A stretch of DNA of 64,000 nucleotides from Thioclava nitratireducens (GTDB lineage Bacteria > Pseudomonadota > Alphaproteobacteria > Rhodobacterales > Rhodobacteraceae). Below are positions 10,222 through 19,013 of the stretch, one piece after another (the first letter of the stretch is position 1; each line of letters opens with the position of its first letter). Position numbers and translations under genes: made by a program. The stretch is from NCBI RefSeq assembly GCF_001940525.2, contig NZ_CP019437.1, positions 3,846,682 to 3,910,681 on the forward strand, given 5' to 3'. The notes under the pieces were generated by a model that was not told where the DNA came from, ran no database searches, and saw only the letters and a list, made by a program, of their open reading frames with translations.

Positions 10222-10240
10222 GCCTCCGGCGGGGATATTT
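10222..10240. repeat. dispersed intergenic element, copy 1
   Basis: GCCTCCGGCGGGGATATTT lies between truB and the DUF1643 gene. The same 19 bases recur exactly at 31473-31491. Its reverse complement starts with the AAATATCC core shared with three other gene-end elements in this window. Confidence 0.7.
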
Positions 10241-10260
10241 GGACCAAGGGGAAGGGCGCG

Positions 10261-11163
10261 TCAAAGATTGAAGACGCGGCTCGGATGGACCTCGCCGGAT
10301 TTGTAGATGCCGACGGCGAGCGGTTTGCCCTCATGGCTGACCCAGACTTCCTCGCCCCATTCGGCGTCACCCGGCAGCACCATGCCCGGATTGCCGTTCT
10401 TCAGCCGCACCGCGCCCTCGGGCGTGGCTTTCAGCTGCACCAGATCGTCAAGACCAAGTTCCACAGGCAGCAGTTTCGCATCGAGTTCGGGCGTCTTTGC
10501 CAGTTCGTCGATCTCCGCCAGCGTAATCCCGTCGCTCGCCTCGAAAGGCCCCGACCATTCGCGGCGCAGCCAGAGGACGTGGCCGAGACAGCCCAGCTTC
10601 TGCCCCAGATCGCGCGCGATGGAGCGCACATAGCCGCCCTTGCCGCAAACCAGTTCCAGCTCGACCGTATCGGCATCGGGCCGGCCTAGCATCACGAGGC
10701 TTTCGACATAGAGAGGCCTCGCGGCCAGTTCCATTTCCTCGCCCGCCCGGGCCAGGGCATAGGCGCGCTCGCCATCAACCTTCACCGCGGAGAATTGCGG
10801 CGGCACCTGTTCGATATCACCTTCGAAAGCGGTCAGCGCGGCGGCGATCTCTTCATCGGTGGGGCGCAGATCGGAGGTCTCGATCACCTCGCCCTCGGCA
10901 TCGTCGGTCTTGGTCGCAGCCCCCAGCCGCACCTGAAACCGATAGCACTTCAGCGCATCGGTGATGAAAGGCACCGTCTTCGTGGCCTCGCCCAGCGCCA
11001 CCGCCAGAACCCCGGTCGCCGCCGGGTCGAGCGTGCCCGCGTGGCCCGCCTTCTTGGCGCCCAGCGCCCAGCGCACCTTGTTCACCACCGAGGTGGAGGT
11101 GATGTCCGCGGGCTTGTCCACGATCAACCAGCCGGAAATGTCGCGACCCTTCTTGCGTGCCAT
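10261..11163 (-). CDS. truB: tRNA pseudouridine-55 synthase TruB
   Basis: Isomerises U55 to pseudouridine in the T-loop of tRNAs. The 300-residue product has [13 protein letters not shown] at the N-terminus and the catalytic [13 protein letters not shown] motif with Asp46 as nucleophile. The second half carries the family's [16 protein letters not shown] segment and a short PUA-like tail. It lies 53 bases downstream of the phosphodiester glycosidase gene, in the rbfA-glycosidase-truB run. Confidence 0.97.
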   Translation of the reverse strand: MARKKGRDISGWLIVDKPADITSTSVVNKVRWALGAKKAGHAGTLDPAATGVLAVALGEATKTVPFITDALKCYRFQVRLGAATKTDDAEGEVIETSDLRPTDEEIAAALTAFEGDIEQVPPQFSAVKVDGERAYALARAGEEMELAARPLYVESLVMLGRPDADTVELELVCGKGGYVRSIARDLGQKLGCLGHVLWLRREWSGPFEASDGITLAEIDELAKTPELDAKLLPVELGLDDLVQLKATPEGAVRLKNGNPGMVLPGDAEWGEEVWVSHEGKPLAVGIYKSGEVHPSRVFNL

Positions 11164-11215
11164 GAGGCCTCCGTAGTCAACAGGGGCCGCCTGCTAGCCC
11201 AAGCGGCGCGAGCCG

Positions 11216-11965
11216 TCAATCTCCAGCAGCGGGGTCCGCGTGCGCGATCAGCGCCACGATCGGCCCCATCGGCAGGCCCATATCCTCGCGCCCCTGGCCG
11301 GGAATGGTCAGCCGAGATATCTTTCCGTCGAGATAGAGCGCGTTGGGCACCTGCATCTCGTCACGGAAGAACCGACCGAATTCGTGAAAGCTCACCGGCG
11401 CATCGGAGATCGCGAAATAGGCGGTCTTGCCATCGGCCGAGACACCCACTCCGTTGCGGATGTTCTTCGACGTTCCGTCGGCGAGGAATTTCGGATGCAG
11501 CGTGCCGTCGATCACCAGCATCGGCCCCGATTGCGTCGCATAGGTGCAGTCCTTCGGGTCAGCGGCGAAGGCGCGCGATTCCGTCACCGAGAATGCCTCG
11601 CCGATGCAGAAGACACCATTTGGCAGCAGGCCGAAATTGCCCGGCCCTTCGGAGGTGACGATCGAATGCAGTTCCTTGCCGTTCTCGATGAACAGGCCCA
11701 CCGGCTTGCGATCGGGATGGTACATCCCCGCATTCATCGCGAAGATAACGCGGTCGCCTTTGGGGACGACTTCGGAAAGCCGCTCGGGCGTTCCGATCAG
11801 ATTGCCATCGGGATCGTCGAGGAACAGCTTCAGGTCCTGCCCGAGCTGCGCTTCGCAGACCGTGTAGGTCACGCCGTCGAAGCTGCGATCCGCGCAAGGA
11901 GCGTCGGCCAGCGCAGGCGTGGCCAGCAGCATCAGCGCGGCAGCATTAGTTGCGATCGTCTTCAT
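11216..11965 (-). CDS. exported phosphodiester glycosidase-like protein (NAGPA/DUF2233)
   Basis: Member of the family containing N-acetylglucosamine-1-phosphodiester alpha-N-acetylglucosaminidase; presumably periplasmic, substrate unknown. From the ATG at 11965 it is 249 residues with a signal peptide (MKTIATNAAALMLLATPALA, cleavage after ALA). Family motifs include RVIFAMNAGMYHPDRKPVGLF, GPGNFGLLPNGVF, SGPMLVIDG and IRNGVGVSADGKTAYFAIS. A second ATG at 11977 is possible. The start lies inside the end of rbfA (about 20-base overlap, different frame), implying translational coupling; truB follows. Confidence 0.85.
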   Translation of the reverse strand: MKTIATNAAALMLLATPALADAPCADRSFDGVTYTVCEAQLGQDLKLFLDDPDGNLIGTPERLSEVVPKGDRVIFAMNAGMYHPDRKPVGLFIENGKELHSIVTSEGPGNFGLLPNGVFCIGEAFSVTESRAFAADPKDCTYATQSGPMLVIDGTLHPKFLADGTSKNIRNGVGVSADGKTAYFAISDAPVSFHEFGRFFRDEMQVPNALYLDGKISRLTIPGQGREDMGLPMGPIVALIAHADPAAGD

Positions 11966-12377
11966 CGTCTTCGTCATCGTCCCGCGCAGCGATATCGCGC
12001 TGCACCGTCTCGTCCGAAAACATACGGCGCGTCTCGTCCAGCCGGTCATAAGTCTCGTCCAGCCGGAAGCGCAGATCGGGGCTGTATTTCGCGGTCATTT
12101 CTTTGCCCAGCAGACGCCGCAGCTCGCCCTTGTTGCGCGCGAGCGCCGCGATCAGCTCTTTGCCGCCTTCCCCGCCCAAGGGCGTGACATAGGCGGTCGC
12201 GACCTTCAGGTCTGGAGAGCAGCGCACTTCGCCCACCGTCACCGAGAAGCGGCTGAGATCGGGATCATGCACGTCGCCGCGCATCAGGAGGTCCGACAGC
12301 GTGCGTCGGATCAACTCGCCCATGCGAAGCTGACGTTGCGAGGGGCCATCGCCCGAGGAGAAACGGTTCTTTGCCAT
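11946..12377 (-). CDS. rbfA: ribosome-binding factor A
   Basis: Binds the 30S subunit during 16S rRNA 5'-end maturation. The 143-residue product starts MAKNRFSSGDGPSQRQLRMGELI, with the KH-like RbfA core (VGEVRCSPDLKVATAYVTPLG; RLLGKEMTAKYSPDLRFRLDET) and an acidic tail (ARDDDEDDEDDRN) typical of alphaproteobacteria. infB, its usual partner upstream, is absent; rbfA instead heads the cluster and diverges from dapB. No ribosome site precedes the ATG, and a candidate promoter would start transcription at or next to the start codon. Confidence 0.95.
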   Translation of the reverse strand: MAKNRFSSGDGPSQRQLRMGELIRRTLSDLLMRGDVHDPDLSRFSVTVGEVRCSPDLKVATAYVTPLGGEGGKELIAALARNKGELRRLLGKEMTAKYSPDLRFRLDETYDRLDETRRMFSDETVQRDIAARDDDEDDEDDRN

Positions 12378-12383
12378 GGCGCT

Positions 12384-12412
12384 CACATAGGGCGTCTGCG
12401 GGTTTTGCGCAA
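12384..12412 (-). promoter_or_regulatory. candidate rbfA promoter
   Basis: On the minus strand TTGCGC (12412-12407), a 17-base spacer, then TATGTG (12389-12384). The predicted start is at or next to the rbfA ATG (12377), which would give a leaderless message. Confidence 0.35.
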
Positions 12413-12420
12413 CGGGGGCT

Positions 12421-12449
12421 TTGCCAAGCGCGCCTGCGCAAGCTAGATA
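12421..12449 (+). promoter_or_regulatory. candidate dapB promoter
   Basis: TTGCCA (12421-12426), a 17-base spacer, then TAGATA (12444-12449). It would give a leader of about 20 nt that includes the AAGGAG ribosome site at 12463-12468. Confidence 0.42.
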
Positions 12450-12474
12450 GCGCGAAACCGTGAAGGAGAAAGAC

Positions 12475-13284
12475 ATGAGCGACCTGCCGGGCATCGTGAT
12501 CACCGGGGCGTCGGGCCGGATGGGCCAGATGCTGATCCGCACCGTGGGCGAGAGCGACAAGGCGCGCCTTGTGGGCGCCGTCGAACGCACGGGCCACGAC
12601 TGGGTCGGACAGGATCTGGGCGAGGCGATGGGCGGCGCACCGAACGGCGTGATCGTGACCGACGATCCGCTGGAGGCGTTTTCCGGGGCGCAGGCCGTGA
12701 TAGACTTCACCGCGCCTGCCGCCACCCGCGAATTCGCGAAGATCGCGGCGCAGGCACGCCTGACCCATGTGATCGGCACGACCGGCATGGATGACGATGA
12801 CATCGCGGCGCTCAAGCCCTGTGCCCGTCACGCGGTGATCGTGCGCGCGGGCAACATGAGCCTCGGGGTGAACCTGCTCACGCAGCTGACGAAGAAAGTC
12901 GCGCAGGCGCTCGATGCCGATTGGGATATCGAGGTGATCGAAGCCCATCACAACAAGAAGGTCGATGCACCCTCTGGCACCGCGCTGATGCTGGGCGAGG
13001 CGGCGGCGGAAGGCCGTGGCGTCTCGCTCGAAGACAATCGCGAGTCGGGCCGCGACGGTATCACAGGCGCACGCAAGCATGGCGCGATCGGCTTCTCGGC
13101 CATTCGGGGTGGCGATATCGTGGGCGAGCATGACGTGCTGTTTGCCGGCATGGGCGAGCGGATCATCCTGCGCCATGTCGCGACCGATCGGGCCATCTTC
13201 GCGCGCGGCGCGCTCAAGGCCGCGCTCTGGGGTCAGGACAAGCGCCCCGGCGAATACGACATGCTCGACGTGCTGGGGCTCTGA
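12475..13284 (+). CDS. dapB: 4-hydroxy-tetrahydrodipicolinate reductase
   Basis: Second dedicated step of the diaminopimelate/lysine pathway, NAD(P)H-dependent, cytosolic. The 269-residue product has the Rossmann motif GASGRMGQ (11-18), VIDFTAPAA, the GTTG loop (101-104) and the catalytic [15 protein letters not shown] with His158 and Lys162. An upstream in-frame GTG exists, but AAGGAG sits seven bases before the ATG at 12475, which decides the start. dapD, a later enzyme of the same pathway, lies elsewhere in this window at 46-47 kb. Confidence 0.97.
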   Translation: MSDLPGIVITGASGRMGQMLIRTVGESDKARLVGAVERTGHDWVGQDLGEAMGGAPNGVIVTDDPLEAFSGAQAVIDFTAPAATREFAKIAAQARLTHVIGTTGMDDDDIAALKPCARHAVIVRAGNMSLGVNLLTQLTKKVAQALDADWDIEVIEAHHNKKVDAPSGTALMLGEAAAEGRGVSLEDNRESGRDGITGARKHGAIGFSAIRGGDIVGEHDVLFAGMGERIILRHVATDRAIFARGALKAALWGQDKRPGEYDMLDVLGL

Positions 13285-13301
13285 GTCACAGCAGTTTCGG
13301 A

Positions 13302-13356
13302 TTGGCTCAAATATCCTGGGGGTGAGGCGCAACGCGCCGAGGGGGCGACGCCCCCT
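13302..13356 (+). repeat. dispersed intergenic element after dapB (copy 2), with hairpins
   Basis: It starts with TCAAATATCCTGGGGGTGAGG and contains two hairpins: GGCGC/GCGCC (13326-13338) and AGGGGGC/GCCCCCT with a three-base loop (13340-13356). No T run follows. It sits between the convergent dapB and DUF1674 genes and shares its core and GGGGGC/GCCCCC hairpin with the elements at 28685 and 36827. Confidence 0.6.
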
Positions 13357-13381
13357 GCCCCGGCATCAAAGGGCGCCGCGA

Positions 13382-13567
13382 TCAAAAGTCGATCGCGAGG
13401 CCCTTCTTCTCCCAATCGCCGTAGCGCACGGGCTCGGGACCGTCGCGACCGCCAAGCTCGGTTGGGAGTTCCGCCGCCTGCGCGTTCTTGCGGCGCTCCT
13501 CGGCTTCGGCGAGCGCGCGCAGGGCTGCGGGCGGCAAGTCGCGCTTATCTTCGGGCTGATCGGACAT
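13382..13567 (-). CDS. DUF1674 / SDHAF4-like succinate dehydrogenase assembly factor
   Basis: Small protein related to eukaryotic SDHAF4 (Sdh8), which binds flavinylated SdhA and assists complex II assembly; the bacterial role is inferred. From the ATG at 13567 it is 61 residues. The family's conserved C-terminus is clear: GRDGPEPVRYGDWEKKGLAIDF ends the protein. AAAGGA precedes the chosen start; an upstream in-frame ATG at 13600 lies in the promoter region. It converges on dapB and diverges from rsmB. No sdh genes are in the window. Confidence 0.85.
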   Translation of the reverse strand: MSDQPEDKRDLPPAALRALAEAEERRKNAQAAELPTELGGRDGPEPVRYGDWEKKGLAIDF

Positions 13568-13580
13568 GGCGCGTCCTTTC

Positions 13581-13608
13581 TTGTCTGTGGATCGGGGCAT
13601 GATATAGG
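13581..13608 (+). promoter_or_regulatory. candidate rsmB promoter
   Basis: TTGTCT (13581-13586), a 16-base spacer, then TATAGG (13603-13608). It overlaps the oppositely oriented promoter of the DUF1674 gene. Confidence 0.48.
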
Positions 13609-13629
13609 CCTGCGCTTAAGCCGCAACAA
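13601..13629 (-). promoter_or_regulatory. candidate DUF1674 promoter
   Basis: On the minus strand TTGTTG (13629-13624), a 17-base spacer, then TATATC (13606-13601). Its -10 shares the GATATAGG bases with the rsmB -10. Confidence 0.4.
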
Positions 13630-13647
13630 GCCAGGAAGCCGCAGCCC

Positions 13648-14919
13648 ATGTCCAGACCCGACCCCGCGCGCCGCGCAGCCCTTGGCCTGATCGTGGGCGT
13701 TCTCGAGGATCGCGAAAGCCTCTCCGAGCAAATCGGCGCGGAAGCGCTCGACGGGCTGGAGCCTGCGCAACGCGCTCGCGCCCAGCGCCTCGCGACGACG
13801 ACGCTGCGCCATCTGGGCCGCGCCGACCGGATTCTCAAACCTCATCTGCGCCGTCGCACGCCGACGGACGTGATGGCGATCCTGCGGCTGGCCACGGTCG
13901 AGCTGCTGGAGGAAAAGCAAGCCCCGCATGGCGTCGTCGATGCCGCCGTAACGCTGGTGAAATCGGCCGGACCGAAGCTGCAGAGCTTCTCCGGACTGGT
14001 GAATGCCGTGCTGCGCAAGGTCTCCGAGGAGGGTGAGAAATGGGCCACGACGCCTGCGCCCGAAATGCCGGGCTGGCTGCGCGGGCGCGTCATGTCGTCC
14101 TTCGGCAAGAAGGCCGCGCAGGCGATGGAAGTTGCGCATCTGGCGGGCGCACCGCTCGATCTGAGCGTGAAGGACGAAGCCGCTAGCTGGGCCGAGACGC
14201 TGGGCGCGACGCTTCTGCCCACGGGCTCGCTGCGGCTGACCGATCCCGGCAAGGTGTCCGAGCTGGCGGGCTTCGAAGACGGCGCTTGGTGGGTGCAGGA
14301 TGCCGCCGCCGCGCTGCCCGCGAAGCTGCTCGCTCCGGCATCTGGTGCGCACGTCCTCGACCTTTGTGCAGCACCCGGGGGCAAAACGCTGCAACTCGCC
14401 GCGATGGGGGCCGATGTTACCGCGCTCGATATTTCCGAGGCGCGGCTGGAGCGGCTCGCGGAAAACCTCGACCGGACGCAGATGGAGGCCGAGATCGTCG
14501 CCGCCGACGCGCTCGAATGGGAGCCGGATGCGCCTTTCGACGCGATCCTGCTCGATGCGCCCTGCTCGGCCACCGGCACGATCCGCCGCCATCCCGACCT
14601 GCCCTTCATCAAGGACGGCACCTCGATCAAGCCGCTCTTCGCGCTTCAGGAACAACTCCTCGACCGCGCGCTGCAATGGCTCAAACCCGGCGGCATGCTG
14701 GTCTATGCGACCTGCTCGCTTCTGCCCGAAGAGGGTGAGGCGCAGATCAAGGCGGCGCTCACCCGGCATCCGGACCTCACCGTGATCCGCCCCGATCTGC
14801 CCGGCGTCGATCCCGCGTGGATCACCGAGGAAGGCGGGCTGCGCCTGCGGCCCGATTTCTGGCCTGATCTCGGGGGGATGGACGGATTCTACATGGCGCG
14901 ACTGCAACGCTCTGCGTGA
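13648..14919 (+). CDS. rsmB: 16S rRNA (cytosine-5) methyltransferase, RsmB family
   Basis: SAM-dependent m5C methyltransferase for rRNA (position 967 in E. coli numbering). The 423-residue product has an N-terminal NusB-like RNA-binding domain (about 5-130) and a C-terminal methyltransferase domain with the SAM loop VLDLCAAPGGKTLQLA, motif IV DAPCSATGT (Cys306) and motif VI YATCSLLPEEGE (Cys356, the expected catalytic cysteine). AGGAAG lies upstream of the ATG. It is followed by the heparinase-like gene, purH and lspA. RsmF/NOL1-type alternatives are less likely given the NusB domain. Confidence 0.93.
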   Translation: MSRPDPARRAALGLIVGVLEDRESLSEQIGAEALDGLEPAQRARAQRLATTTLRHLGRADRILKPHLRRRTPTDVMAILRLATVELLEEKQAPHGVVDAAVTLVKSAGPKLQSFSGLVNAVLRKVSEEGEKWATTPAPEMPGWLRGRVMSSFGKKAAQAMEVAHLAGAPLDLSVKDEAASWAETLGATLLPTGSLRLTDPGKVSELAGFEDGAWWVQDAAAALPAKLLAPASGAHVLDLCAAPGGKTLQLAAMGADVTALDISEARLERLAENLDRTQMEAEIVAADALEWEPDAPFDAILLDAPCSATGTIRRHPDLPFIKDGTSIKPLFALQEQLLDRALQWLKPGGMLVYATCSLLPEEGEAQIKAALTRHPDLTVIRPDLPGVDPAWITEEGGLRLRPDFWPDLGGMDGFYMARLQRSA

Positions 14920-15005
14920 ACTGGCACCGCAGGCGGTGACAGCGCGCCTGCCTCCCAGTAACGTGACCGCATTCCCCGACAGAAGGGCATGCAAGCGGCG
15001 ACGGA

Positions 15006-16727
15006 ATGGGCAAGGACAGAACCCGATCATCGGCAAAATTCGGCATGGCGCTGAACCGGCTCGCTGCTGCGCGCGCGGGCCGTGCGCAAACCGTGACCGG
15101 CTTCGTCAGCCAGCCGGAACCGCGCACGATCGGCTCTTATGCCAAGGGGCGGCAACTCGTTCAGGGCAATTTCCTGTTCGCCGGCTTCCTGATCGAAGGT
15201 CCGGGGGTCAATATCTGGGATCTGCCGATGCCTGACCCCGCGTTCGAGGATGCGCTTCACGGTTGCGGTTGGCTGGACGATCTCGCCGCGCTGGGCACCC
15301 GCGAGGCCCGGATCCGCGCGCAGGATTGGGTCTTCGGCTGGATCGACCGCTTCGGCGACGGCAAAGGGCCGGGCTGGACGCCCGATCTGACCGGGCGCCG
15401 CCTGATCCGCTGGATCAACCACGCGGTCCTGCTTCTGAACGGGCGCGAGCGCGTGGATGCCGACCGCTTCTTCCACGCCTTGGGCAAGCAGACGATCTTC
15501 CTTTCGAAGCGCTGGTCCGGCGCGGTGCAGGGGCTGCCCCGGTTCGAGGCGCTTACCGGTCTCGTCTATGCGGGACTTGCGCTGACCGGGATGGAGCGGC
15601 ACGCCGCCCCCGCGCTCGAGGCGCTGTCGCGCGATTGCGCGCAGGAAATCGACGCGGAGGGCGGGATCGCCAGCCGGAACCCCGAGGAACTGCTCGAGAT
15701 CCTGACGCTTCTCAACTGGGCAGCCGAGGCATTGGAAACGGCGGGGCGCACGCCGCCGGGTCCGCTCCTCGATGCGATCGCTCGGATTGCGCCCACCCTA
15801 CGCGCACTGCGCCACTCCGATGGGGCGCTGGCGCGGTTTCACGGCGGCGGACGCGGCCCCGAAGGACGTCTCGACGCAGCGCTTTCGGCGACCGGCATCC
15901 GCAGCGTGCGGCGCGAACCGATCGCGATGGGCTATGTGCGAATGCAGGGGGGGCGCGGCTCTCTCATCATCGACGCGGCGCGACCTCCGCAGGGCGAGGC
16001 CTCGGCCAATGCCCATGCGTCGACGCTGGCCTTCGAGCTGACCTCCGGTCGTCGCCCGCTGATCGTCAATTGCGGCTCGGGCGCGCAGTTCGGCGCGGAT
16101 TGGCACCGGGCGGGCCGGGCCACCGCCAGCCATTCGACCCTCTCGATCCGCGGCTATTCCTCGTCGCGCCTCGGCCCCGAGCGCCTCTTCGGACGGGCAC
16201 CGCGCGCCTTTCTCGACAAGACGCCGAAAAACGTCTGGTTCAAGCCCGACGACCTGTCCGAGACCGGGATGATCTTCGGCCATGACGGCTATGCCGAGAC
16301 CCACGGCATGTCGCATATCCGCGAGCTGGACCTCTCCGTCGACGGGCGCGAATTGCGCGGGCGCGACACGCTGGGCGCGATGACGCCTCAGGATATCGAG
16401 CGCTTCGACCAGATCTTCGAGCGTGAAGGCCTGCGCGGCATCCCCTTCGATATCCGCTTTCACCTGCATCCCGATTGCGACGCGGCACTCGATCTGGGTG
16501 GCACCGCCGTTTCGGTCGCGCTGCGCACCGGGGAAATCTGGATTTTCCGCCATGACGGGGTCGCCGATCTGGCATTGGAACCCTCGGTTTACCTGGAAAA
16601 AGGGCGCATTCGCCCGCGTCCCGCACAACAGATCGTGCTTTCCAGCAAGGTTCTGGACCGGGCCTGCCAGATTGGCTGGACCTTTTCGCAAGCACGCGAT
16701 AACCCCTCGGCCATCGACGCGCCCTGA
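15006..16727 (+). CDS. heparinase II/III family protein
   Basis: Polysaccharide lyase-like protein of 573 residues. The N-terminal part (to about 320) looks like an alpha/alpha toroid (DWVFGWIDRFGDGKGPGWTPDL; GRRLIRWINHAVLL). The C-terminal part is the heparinase II/III beta-sandwich (about 330-560) with HASTLAFELTSGRRPLIVNCG and ATASHSTLSIRGYSSSRL. There is no recognisable signal peptide, unlike secreted lyases. The start is uncertain: 15006 or the ATG at 15045. It lies between rsmB and purH in a housekeeping run, so its natural substrate is unclear and may be a cell-surface polymer. Confidence 0.85.
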   Translation: MGKDRTRSSAKFGMALNRLAAARAGRAQTVTGFVSQPEPRTIGSYAKGRQLVQGNFLFAGFLIEGPGVNIWDLPMPDPAFEDALHGCGWLDDLAALGTREARIRAQDWVFGWIDRFGDGKGPGWTPDLTGRRLIRWINHAVLLLNGRERVDADRFFHALGKQTIFLSKRWSGAVQGLPRFEALTGLVYAGLALTGMERHAAPALEALSRDCAQEIDAEGGIASRNPEELLEILTLLNWAAEALETAGRTPPGPLLDAIARIAPTLRALRHSDGALARFHGGGRGPEGRLDAALSATGIRSVRREPIAMGYVRMQGGRGSLIIDAARPPQGEASANAHASTLAFELTSGRRPLIVNCGSGAQFGADWHRAGRATASHSTLSIRGYSSSRLGPERLFGRAPRAFLDKTPKNVWFKPDDLSETGMIFGHDGYAETHGMSHIRELDLSVDGRELRGRDTLGAMTPQDIERFDQIFEREGLRGIPFDIRFHLHPDCDAALDLGGTAVSVALRTGEIWIFRHDGVADLALEPSVYLEKGRIRPRPAQQIVLSSKVLDRACQIGWTFSQARDNPSAIDAP

Positions 16728-16749
16728 CCTTGGGGCAGATCCCCCAAGG
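16728..16749. repeat. hairpin after the heparinase-like gene
   Basis: CCTTGGGG / CCCCAAGG with a six-base loop directly after the stop codon. There is no T run, so it is a terminator-like or transcript-stabilising hairpin in the 64-base gap before purH. Confidence 0.5.
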
Positions 16750-16791
16750 ATGGCCGGGCGCCCCTGACCTGAGCCTTGCGAGGAGCTGCCC

Positions 16792-18378
16792 GTGACCCGC
16801 CCGATCCCCCTGACCCGTGCGCTGATTTCCGTTTCCGACAAGACCGGACTGGTCGAATTCGCCCAAGCGCTCGCTGCGCGCGGTGTGGAACTGCTATCCA
16901 CCGGCGGCACCGCCAAGACCCTGCGCGAAGCTGGCCTCAGCGTGCGCGACGTGGCCGATCTGACGGGCTTCCCGGAGATGATGGACGGTCGCGTTAAGAC
17001 GCTCCACCCGAAAGTGCATGGCGGCCTGCTGGCGCTGCGCGACAACGAAGAACACCTCGCCGCGATGGAAGCGCACCAGATCGAGGCGATCGACCTGCTG
17101 GTGGTGAACCTCTACCCGTTCGAGGAAACGGTCGCGAAGGGCGCCGATTACGACACCTGCATCGAGAATATCGATATCGGCGGCCCGGCGATGATCCGGG
17201 CTGCGGCGAAGAACCACGCGTTTGTCTCGACCGTCGTGGATGTCGAAGATTACGCCGCCGTGCTGGAAGAGCTCGACGCGAATGATGGCGCGACCTCCTA
17301 CCCGTTCCGCCAGCGCCTCGCCCAGATCGCCTATGCGCGCACCGCGGCCTATGATGCCGCCGTCTCGACCTGGATGGCCGGCGCTATCGGCGAGCAGACC
17401 CCGCGCCGCCGCGCTTTCGCGGGTACGCTCGCCCAAACGCTGCGCTATGGCGAAAACCCGCACCAGTCGGCGGCCTTCTACCTCGACGGTACGAACCGCC
17501 CCGGCGTCGCGACCGCGAAGCAGTTGCAGGGCAAGGAACTGAGCTACAACAACATCAACGACACCGATGCCGCCTACGAGCTGGTCTCGGAATTCGGTAC
17601 CGAGAAGCCCGCCGTCGCGATCATCAAGCATGCCAATCCCTGCGGCGTGGCGACCGGCGAGACCGTGATCGAGGCCTATAAGCGCGCCTTCGACTGCGAT
17701 CGCACCTCGGCCTTCGGCGGCATCATCGCGCTGAACCAGACGCTCGACGCGGCGACCGCCGAAGAGATCACCAAGATTTTCTCCGAAGTCATCATTGCGC
17801 CCTCGGTGGACGAGGCGGCGAAAGAGGTTATCGCGAAGAAGAAGAATGTGCGCCTTCTCGAAACCGGTGGCCTGCCCGACATCACCGCACCGATCACGAC
17901 CTATCGTCAGGTCGCGGGCGGTTTCCTCGTACAGGACAAGGACAACGGCGTGATCTCGCTGGACGATCTGAAAGTGGTGACCGAGCGCCAGCCCTCCGAG
18001 CAGGAGCTGAAAGACCTTCTGTTCGCGTGGAAAGTCGCGAAACACGTCAAGTCGAACGCGATCATCTACGTCAAGGACGGCGCGACCGTCGGCGTGGGCG
18101 CGGGCCAGATGAGCCGCGTCGACTCGACCCGGATCGCGGCGCGCAAAGCGGAAGACATGATGGAAGCCGCTGGTCTGAGCGAGACTCCCACCAAGGGGTC
18201 AGTCGTGGCCTCGGACGCCTTCTTCCCCTTCGCCGACGGCCTGATCACCGCGGCTGAGGCAGGCGCCACCGCGATCATCCAGCCCGGCGGCTCGATGCGC
18301 GATCAGGAAGTGATCGACGCGGCGAACGAGCGTGGTCTCGCGATGGTCTTCACCGGAATGCGCCATTTCCGCCACTGA
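16792..18378 (+). CDS. purH: bifunctional AICAR transformylase / IMP cyclohydrolase
   Basis: Catalyses the last two steps of de novo purine synthesis. The 528-residue product has the N-terminal MGS-like IMP cyclohydrolase domain ([50 protein letters not shown]) and the C-terminal AICAR formyltransferase domain with [11 protein letters not shown] (Lys279-His280) and [10 protein letters not shown] near the end. The start is a GTG preceded by GAGGAG. It precedes lspA. Confidence 0.98.
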   Translation: MTRPIPLTRALISVSDKTGLVEFAQALAARGVELLSTGGTAKTLREAGLSVRDVADLTGFPEMMDGRVKTLHPKVHGGLLALRDNEEHLAAMEAHQIEAIDLLVVNLYPFEETVAKGADYDTCIENIDIGGPAMIRAAAKNHAFVSTVVDVEDYAAVLEELDANDGATSYPFRQRLAQIAYARTAAYDAAVSTWMAGAIGEQTPRRRAFAGTLAQTLRYGENPHQSAAFYLDGTNRPGVATAKQLQGKELSYNNINDTDAAYELVSEFGTEKPAVAIIKHANPCGVATGETVIEAYKRAFDCDRTSAFGGIIALNQTLDAATAEEITKIFSEVIIAPSVDEAAKEVIAKKKNVRLLETGGLPDITAPITTYRQVAGGFLVQDKDNGVISLDDLKVVTERQPSEQELKDLLFAWKVAKHVKSNAIIYVKDGATVGVGAGQMSRVDSTRIAARKAEDMMEAAGLSETPTKGSVVASDAFFPFADGLITAAEAGATAIIQPGGSMRDQEVIDAANERGLAMVFTGMRHFRH

Positions 18379-18395
18379 TCCGCCCGTATCTTCGC

Positions 18396-18419
18396 GTAGC
18401 CCGGTGGATGCCGGGCTGC
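18396..18419 (+). repeat. hairpin between purH and lspA
   Basis: GTAGCCCGG / CCGGGCTGC, a nine-pair stem with one G-U wobble and a six-base loop, 17 bases after the purH stop. No T tract follows. It may attenuate or stabilise the transcript between purH and lspA. Confidence 0.5.
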
Positions 18420-18462
18420 ACCTTCTGGCATGAAGACGTGACGAGAAACAAACGAGGGCCAG

Positions 18463-18942
18463 ATGCGGCTAGCAGCGAAAGTGACAGCGGGCGTCCTGCT
18501 CCTCGACCAGGTGTCGAAATATATCGTGGTGCAGGGGATGCATCTCGACCAGCGCGGCGCGATCGACGTGGTGCCGCCCTACCTCAACTTTCGCATGGCA
18601 TGGAATCGCGGCGTCAATTTCGGTCTGTTCTCCGGCGAAACCGACTGGATGCGCTGGGTGCTGATCATCGTGGCGCTGGTGATCTCGCTCTGGGTCTGGG
18701 TCTGGATCGCGCGTGAGCCGCATTCGCGCCGGGTGAATATCTCGGCCGGGCTGCTGGTCGGTGGCGCGCTCGGAAACGTCGTCGACCGGCTCGTTTACGG
18801 CGCGGTGGCGGATTTTCTCAACATGTCGCTACCGGGTTGGGAGAACCCCTATTCTTTCAACGTGGCAGATGTGGCAATTTTCCTTGGCGCTGTCGGTCTG
18901 GTGCTGTTCACCGGCAAGGACCATCGCGCCAACGAAGGCTAG
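18463..18942 (+). CDS. lspA: prolipoprotein signal peptidase (signal peptidase II)
   Basis: Inner-membrane aspartyl protease that removes lipoprotein signal peptides after diacylglyceryl transfer. The 159-residue product has four hydrophobic segments and the family motifs LLLDQVSKY (12-20), FRMAWNRGVNFG (43-54), GNVVDRL (Asp108) and the catalytic pair Asp117 (GAVADFLN) and Asp136 (NVADVAIF). The next gene downstream encodes a lipoprotein that would be its substrate. Confidence 0.97.
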   Translation: MRLAAKVTAGVLLLDQVSKYIVVQGMHLDQRGAIDVVPPYLNFRMAWNRGVNFGLFSGETDWMRWVLIIVALVISLWVWVWIAREPHSRRVNISAGLLVGGALGNVVDRLVYGAVADFLNMSLPGWENPYSFNVADVAIFLGAVGLVLFTGKDHRANEG

Positions 18943-19013
18943 CCTGTTTTTCGCAGGTGACGACGCTCCAATGTTGCGTTAAGACAGGGGCGGAACTGGC
19001 AAGGGAGTGGTTC

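Noticed and set aside
11946..11990. Acidic rbfA tail and overlap with the next gene as a possible frameshift
   Set aside because: An acidic RbfA tail is common in alphaproteobacteria and the overlapping gene has its own signal peptide and start.
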